This document shows positions 6,846 through 10,767 of a stretch of 10,767 bases of DNA, piece after piece. Within the stretch, counting starts at the first letter, position 1. Each line of letters opens with the position of its first letter. The notes beneath the pieces were generated by a model. The model saw only the letters and a list, made by a program, of their open reading frames with translations, was not told the DNA's origin and searched no databases. The stretch covers positions 1-10,767 of the forward strand of contig SWBL01000706.1 in assembly GCA_024195585.1 (NCBI GenBank), in the 5' to 3' direction. This DNA comes from Aureobasidium sp. EXF-3400. Lineage: Eukaryota; Ascomycota; Dothideomycetes; Dothideales; Saccotheciaceae. Made by a program: the position numbers and the translations under genes.

Positions 6846-7738
6846 TCCGCCCAAGCATCGCTGTTCTCTACGACTGCTCGTCTAGAAAGGTGACGTTAAG
6901 CACCCGGCGCTTGAGCGACGTGCGCTGTAGCTGCTTGCCGAGATGTTGGATCTCCGCGCAAATGGCCATGCCAACTTATCTCGCTTGCGACTCTCCCACT
7001 TGTCATCTTGCATTTTGTCGCGCTCATGCAGCCAAAGCATTTCACGCAGGGCCCGGACCGTGGCACGCTCGGTTTTGGTGGCCAGAAAAAGACGAGATGG
7101 TGGGTAATATTCGGTTGATTCATCGCGTTAAGCGACGAGGAGCGTCTTCGCGTCGCGTAATCGCATCCCTCCCTTTCTCCTTCCACTATGCATTCCATTG
7201 TATCCTCTGATCTTCACCATGACTGCTTGACCAAGTTGTTGCATCCGAGCTCGGCAAATGAGAACAATCTTGTACTGTTTTACGTCGTCGTGGCCAGCTC
7301 TTCTATAGAGTCGTGCTACTCGTTCGTATCGGTACCTGATAGCACATCGCCGCAATCACTCCAGTTGTTTGTGCAATTCCTGCCCGGTCGTGTCGGCTAC
7401 TATGCGTGCCATCGCAGTCGCGCCACCTGACTGCACCAGCGCTGTTCACCTTGACTAACGTAGCCTTTGGCACTTGGACGCTTGCGGTGGTTGTGTCAGT
7501 TCCTCGACTCGTCTCGATCTGTCCGTTCGTCACGATCTAGGTCATATTACACATCTCCCCCTCATCTCATTTCACGTCGCAATCCGTCATCTCAAGAGTC
7601 AAGGCTGCTCTACACGACCGTTCGAAGCCTGGGTGGGCGGGTTCTCACGATTGTTCAGACCGGGCGGGTTGAATTGAAAGCGCTAGGCCTGGCCATTCCA
7701 AACAATCCTCACAGAAGAGCCACGGCTGCAGTCTTGTG

Positions 7739-7975
7739 ATGACAGTCCCAAAAGACATACAACTCCTAGACCGGAGTGTCGTCGGCTGCTCAGATCTCAA
7801 GTGGATTTTAGCGGGAAAACCCGTCGTCGCCCTTTTCCCATCTCTAGGTCAGGCCACATACACCAAGACTGACTGTCGTTTCTTAGGCAAGCCATCCGCC
7901 GATCGAAGCTTTAGGAACAATCTCCGTCTCTGGTTGGCTGCCACGAAAAATCGAATAGGCTGCTCGTTACCTTGA
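7739..7975 (+). CDS. possible short hypothetical protein or 5' exon
   Basis: ATG 7739 opens 78 codons ending just before the next frame. The first 37 residues look protein-like. A branch-like ACTGAC and acceptor-like TTCTTAG at about 7872-7886, and a CTTGAC with CAG at about 7972-7988, suggest that an intron may lie within or after this frame and lead into the frame starting at 7990. I found no donor of good quality that gives the right phase, so I leave it as a weak candidate. Confidence 0.25.
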   Translation: MTVPKDIQLLDRSVVGCSDLKWILAGKPVVALFPSLGQATYTKTDCRFLGKPSADRSFRNNLRLWLAATKNRIGCSLP

Positions 7976-7989
7976 CACAACGTATCAGG

Positions 7990-8502
7990 ATGACACGCAT
8001 CAAAAAGCACCGCCTGTTTCTCCATTGCCTTCCGATCGAGTCCCTCAAGCTCGATGGGTGCGACCCGGCCATCTGGCTTCTTTCCGATCGCACTGTACCC
8101 AAGGAACTCGATACAGACGTCGCCAAAAAGCAACTCGAGGGTCAGAAGTCCCGGCTTTTACGCATGGGCTTCAAAATCGAGACGAACAAGAGCTGGGTGA
8201 TAATGCCACAATATCCTTCCACAGGTAAACTTTCCTCAGATGCAGCATCAACGCTGCGCAAGCTGAAGACTTTGTCTGAAGCCTCCACCTTCAGTTTGTT
8301 CACCGCCCACGATTCCTGGATTCAGCAGGCTCTCCTCAAGGCTGAAGGTCTCTTGAAAGAAAAGGACGGCATCAGTGGTCCCAAAATTGAGTATAGCCGA
8401 TTCTATCCTGAAGGCGGCGGTGCGACGATTGGCTGTTGGAAAGTCCAAGGACTGCATGGTGCTTCAGATGATACAGAAGACAACAGATCATGCGAAATCT
8501 AG
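7990..8502 (+). CDS. hypothetical protein
   Basis: This frame of 170 residues starts at ATG 7990, with A at -3. The same frame is open back to 7915. The composition is balanced and protein-like: a basic start, a mixed alpha/beta-looking middle (residues about 10-95), a Leu/Ala/Lys helix around 95-130, and a Gly-rich turn near 145. No signal peptide, membrane segment or known motif is recognised. The stop at 8500-8502 is only 23 bases before the next ATG-started frame on the same strand. That is too close for two independent fungal genes, so this may be one exon of a gene that continues at 8526. The minus-strand frames over 7849-8133 are shadows. Confidence 0.5.
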   Translation: MTRIKKHRLFLHCLPIESLKLDGCDPAIWLLSDRTVPKELDTDVAKKQLEGQKSRLLRMGFKIETNKSWVIMPQYPSTGKLSSDAASTLRKLKTLSEASTFSLFTAHDSWIQQALLKAEGLLKEKDGISGPKIEYSRFYPEGGGATIGCWKVQGLHGASDDTEDNRSCEI

Positions 8503-8525
8503 ATCACTAAAACGCAAACGCGATC

Positions 8526-9221
8526 ATGCGGTCGGTACCTCCACCTTACGAAAAAGGACTATCTGCTCCTCGAGTAGAACTTGGTCCCGAAGATCCGATC
8601 AGTGGAAACTGTCGTAGGCAGAAAAAGCCTACGTTTTCTCCAGCAAAAGACGCCGATACGATCACACACGCGACCGACATCACTTTCGAGTATGCCGACA
8701 CCTCCGAGTTCGACGATTGCCTGTTGGGCTACGTGATGAGATCGTCCTCGCCGGAAGCACACGCTATAGCTGCCAAGGTCGAGCCTTCTTCCGTACATGC
8801 TACTACTCCTATACATGAGGAAGCACACTCCACGGCTTTTGAAAGGCAGTCCTCACATCGTCGTAGTATGTGCGTTTCGGCGACCGCCAGAGACGCAACA
8901 TCTCCAGCCACATTGGCCGCACCCTTTGTTTTCTCGAACACGTGCCTACCTGCTAGTGCATGTGTTCCGAGCACGTCTGACGCTCATGGACTGTTTTTGG
9001 CTCGTCCACATAACGTGGCTATATCAACCACTTACGTGCCTGAATCTCCTGTCAACGTGGCTACTTCTCACCTTTCCTCAGCCATAGCTACAAACAGCAT
9101 AAGGCGTATATCTGCACAACAAGTTCCCCATATCTTGTGCTCGCAGAATATTGTAGCTTGGCTCGTAGAGCTGTGGCTTGGCCGTATGCTCACTACACAT
9201 GCATTACTTAGCTTCTCCTAA
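8526..9221 (+). CDS. hypothetical Ser/Thr/Ala-rich protein
   Basis: This open frame of 231 residues starts at ATG 8526; the preceding in-frame stop is at 8508. The first half is Pro/Glu/Asp/Ser-rich and looks disordered. The middle is Ser/Thr/Ala-rich with scattered Cys. Residues about 203-231 are hydrophobic with Trp and Leu and could form one membrane-associated helix at the very C-terminus. No domain is recognised. A third frame over 8460-8617 contains a KRKR-type basic cluster, so the junction between this frame and 7990-8502 may be spliced differently from what the plain frames show. The length is unlikely by chance; the function is unknown. Confidence 0.5.
   Translation: MRSVPPPYEKGLSAPRVELGPEDPISGNCRRQKKPTFSPAKDADTITHATDITFEYADTSEFDDCLLGYVMRSSSPEAHAIAAKVEPSSVHATTPIHEEAHSTAFERQSSHRRSMCVSATARDATSPATLAAPFVFSNTCLPASACVPSTSDAHGLFLARPHNVAISTTYVPESPVNVATSHLSSAIATNSIRRISAQQVPHILCSQNIVAWLVELWLGRMLTTHALLSFS
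8613..8633. repeat. perfect 7-bp hairpin
   Basis: CGTAGGC (8613-8619) and GCCTACG (8627-8633) flank AGAAAAA. The arm repeats the ACGTAGGC end of the inverted-repeat copy at 961-1005, but the loop and length differ, so membership in that family is doubtful. It lies inside the 8526-9221 frame. Confidence 0.5.
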
Positions 9222-9316
9222 TTGGCGGTGCTCTAGACAACATGAACGTAGACTTGTATCACGTTGCGCGTGCTCGCACATTAGCTACTCTGCTCGATAG
9301 CCAGACAACAGCTTAG

Positions 9317-9475
9317 TCTGCACAGCTGGTTACGAAACCTGACGCACCCATCACAAGTGAAAATTTTGTTGAAGATGAAATCTTTGAACTGATATCATGG
9401 TTGACGATACTAGATTCTGATAACATTTTGTGGTCAACTAAACGAACTGGCAGTAATCAGGAGAATGACGCATAG
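9317..9475 (+). other. possible exon, frame without ATG start
   Basis: The frame is open for 52 codons after TAG at 9314-9316, where CTTAG could be a splice acceptor. It reads an acidic, hydrophobic-patterned peptide (ENFVEDEIFELISWLTILD and onwards) that looks like real protein. It ends at 9475, overlapping the start of the next frame. I found no intron of good length and phase joining it to 9465-9639. Confidence 0.3.
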
Positions 9476-9962
9476 TGCAGCCGGTTCTGAGTCCGAGGAC
9501 ACTAAGAGCTACCACAATACGTCGAGTCTATTCACACGTTCAAAGGCTCAGATTGTGCTCGACGCTTGCAAAAGGTTTGGAGGCACAGTACTAGATCAGG
9601 ACAAGCTTATTGCCTCTAAGATGCTATTAGAAAGAGATCGTATCGGACATTAAGCCGAGAGCCCTAACGAGCAATTGAATCATGTATTTCCTACTATATG
9701 CTGTTTAACTTTTCTACAAGACTTCGAAGGAGCAGTTGTTACACCTAACATATCATTTCCATTTGATGTCGATAAAGTATGTACTCATTATCCAAATCAT
9801 CTTCACCTCTTCGTGGTTCCTTATCAGAAGCATATGGATTTCACTCTCGGGGCTCAGTTTCTTTTGGCTAAAGAATTTAGACAACCTCGATTATCTAGGT
9901 TAGCAAACTACCTACTGGAATGGCTAGATCGAAAATCGTATAATCAGAGCCTAGAAGACTAA
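9465..9962 (+). CDS. hypothetical protein, two exons (9465-9639, 9721-9962)
   Basis: The frame begins at ATG 9465, with A at -3. It would be open to 9962 except for one TAA at 9651-9653. An intron at 9640-9720 (81 bases; donor GTATCG, branch-like TTTAAC, acceptor ACAAG) removes the stop and keeps the frame, giving 138 residues. Residues 1-25 are Ser-rich, 26-58 form a likely helix (SKAQIVLDACKRFGG onwards), and the second exon mixes beta-like segments with a helical C-terminus ending in LANYLLEWLDRKS. The second exon is visibly more AT-rich than the frames to its left. No family is recognised. The alternative is a pseudogene with a nonsense change at 9651, or a 3' part of a larger gene that includes 9317-9475. 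Confidence 0.45.
9640..9720 (+). other. predicted intron
   Basis: The 81-base length is typical for fungi. The donor GTATCG and acceptor CTACAAG are weak compared with the WGR-gene intron. Removal preserves the frame and skips the in-frame TAA. Confidence 0.4.
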
Positions 9963-10403
9963 TAGGGTTTCTCTTTTAGATAGCCATTTCGAACATCCGA
10001 TCTACTACGAGACACTCTACAGCCATTCCGAACCTACACGAACACATAGATGATCCCTGTTTGCGTTTGAAGCAGTCCAGAGTAGAGCCAAAACATGTGA
10101 AGGCTAGGATATAACAAGTTTCATATCTTATCACTCGAAGAATATTACTCAGATATATGCCAGGGTCATCTGCGCAGCGAGTGTCGAGAAAAAATTTGCA
10201 CAGACTTGCAGGCTTGCGGGTCACGTTGTGTGGTGCGACGCGACACGCGGATACGTGTTGCGGGGTGATGTGCCAAGCAAATCAGCCTGCCAAGTCTGGA
10301 ATTCACTCGACATCTTGGCGACCTGAAAACAACGAGTCAACATGTGACGGGCAAGAAGTGGAGCAGGTCTAGGGTGATCGTTGAGGCTGTCGACACGCAC
10401 GGC
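9963..10403. other. spacer upstream of the HNH-family frame
   Basis: No supported gene. A minus-strand frame at 9976-10224 has no recognisable features. AGCCATTTCGAAC (about 9981) recurs as AGCCATTCCGAAC (about 10020). From 10269 the frame of the following gene is open without an ATG, so an upstream exon is possible. Confidence 0.4.
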
Positions 10404-10767
10404 ATGGCTGAACTTGAAGGCTCGATAGTGCTTCGTCAACCTAGCGACGTCTTTCCACCGCCACTTCCGCATGAATACAACTTCCTACGTTGCGGACCAC
10501 TCCCTGATCACAAGCTACATGTCTGTCATCCGCGCACCCACGAAGTTCTCATCAGCCTGTCAGCCTGGGACCACAAAGACGGAGCTGTACATTTTGGTCT
10601 GGTCCACAATGCTTGCGCCATCATCGCTGGCAACCGCCATGATGGCTATCTGTCTCGATTTACGGGTGCCTCGGCCCAGCGCCTCACCATGAAACATGAC
10701 GACTTGCTTCCTGCACGACCCGAGACTTATTTCTACCATGTCCCAAGCGAAGATGGTTATCCTATCG
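10404..10767 (+). CDS. N-terminal part of an ascomycete HNH-endonuclease-associated protein, cut by the window edge
   Basis: ATG 10404 is the first in-frame ATG after the stop at 10266. The frame runs 121 codons to the window end without a stop. The features match, from memory, the N-terminal half of a large ascomycete family whose C-terminal half carries an HNH nuclease domain (Pfam HNH_2 type). These are a short beta segment (residues 38-52, HEVLISLSAW), an HxxxxxACAIIAGNRHDGYLS helix-turn (63-84), a DDLLP element (99-103), and YFYHVPSEDGYPI (109-121). In relatives the last element is followed by a short linker and the nuclease domain, which would lie beyond position 10767. The family is multi-copy in many fungal genomes and its biological role is not established. 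Whether this copy keeps its catalytic residues cannot be seen here. An unrelated protein sharing these short elements is the alternative. Confidence 0.6.
   Translation, partial: MAELEGSIVLRQPSDVFPPPLPHEYNFLRCGPLPDHKLHVCHPRTHEVLISLSAWDHKDGAVHFGLVHNACAIIAGNRHDGYLSRFTGASAQRLTMKHDDLLPARPETYFYHVPSEDGYPI

Larger units (their letters stand above)
6389..7738. other. long spacer, partly GC-richer, no supported gene
   Basis: No convincing gene. Frames on both strands overlap at 6890-7210. The plus-strand one has a run of Cys and His residues but begins at GTG and has no family likeness. From about 7540 to 7575 the plus strand is pyrimidine-rich, as in a fungal promoter, which may serve the frames starting after 7700. 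Copy B of the dispersed repeat lies at 6687-6805. Confidence 0.4.

Noticed and set aside
6890..7210. Cys/His-rich plus-strand frame that could suggest a zinc-binding protein
   Set aside because: It starts at GTG, the Cys/His spacing fits no known finger, and the opposite strand is equally open.
7849..8133. Minus-strand frames opposite the 7990-8502 frame
   Set aside because: The plus-strand frame has the more protein-like composition and an ATG in good context; the minus frames are shadows.

Overview
The window looks like nuclear DNA of a filamentous ascomycete (Pezizomycotina). The reasons are a short intron with fungal-type splice signals (GTAAGT donor, GCTAATC branch site, CCTAG acceptor), a family of HNH-associated proteins that I know mainly from ascomycetes, a small secreted Ser/Thr-rich protein, and wide gene-poor spacers. 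No rRNA, tRNA, CRISPR array, bacterial operon or intact transposase is visible. The order within the fungi cannot be fixed from this sequence.

Layout from left to right. Positions 1-728 hold only a weak coding candidate (399-728, +). Positions 729-1647 are non-coding and carry two or more copies of a short inverted-repeat element built on TTACGT/ACGTAA. Positions 1648-2466 (- strand) encode a 272-residue secreted protein with a TATA-like box upstream. Positions 2467-4080 are a repeat-bearing spacer with three more copies of the inverted-repeat element side by side (2969-3151), one half of a diverged dispersed repeat, and an ambiguous stretch with overlapping open frames (3611-4075). An 18-bp minisatellite (4081-4143) and a promoter-like segment lead into a two-exon gene (4480-5751, +). 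Its product has a SAP-like segment and a WGR domain but no PARP catalytic domain.

Positions 5752-7738 contain no convincing gene. They hold an 11-bp tandem array (6290-6388) and the second half of the dispersed repeat (about 6687-6845). Positions 7739-9962 hold plus-strand open frames that look coding but that I do not recognise (7990-8502, 8526-9221, and 9465-9962 with a likely intron); some may be exons of one gene. At the right edge a frame starting at 10404 runs off the window and matches the N-terminal part of an ascomycete HNH-endonuclease-associated family.

The genes do not form an evident pathway. The two recognisable nuclear or DNA-related proteins (SAP-WGR and HNH family) are separated by unrecognised frames. 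The strongest unexplained structure is the inverted-repeat family, which is found on both flanks of the secreted-protein gene and includes one base-pair-preserving double change between copies.
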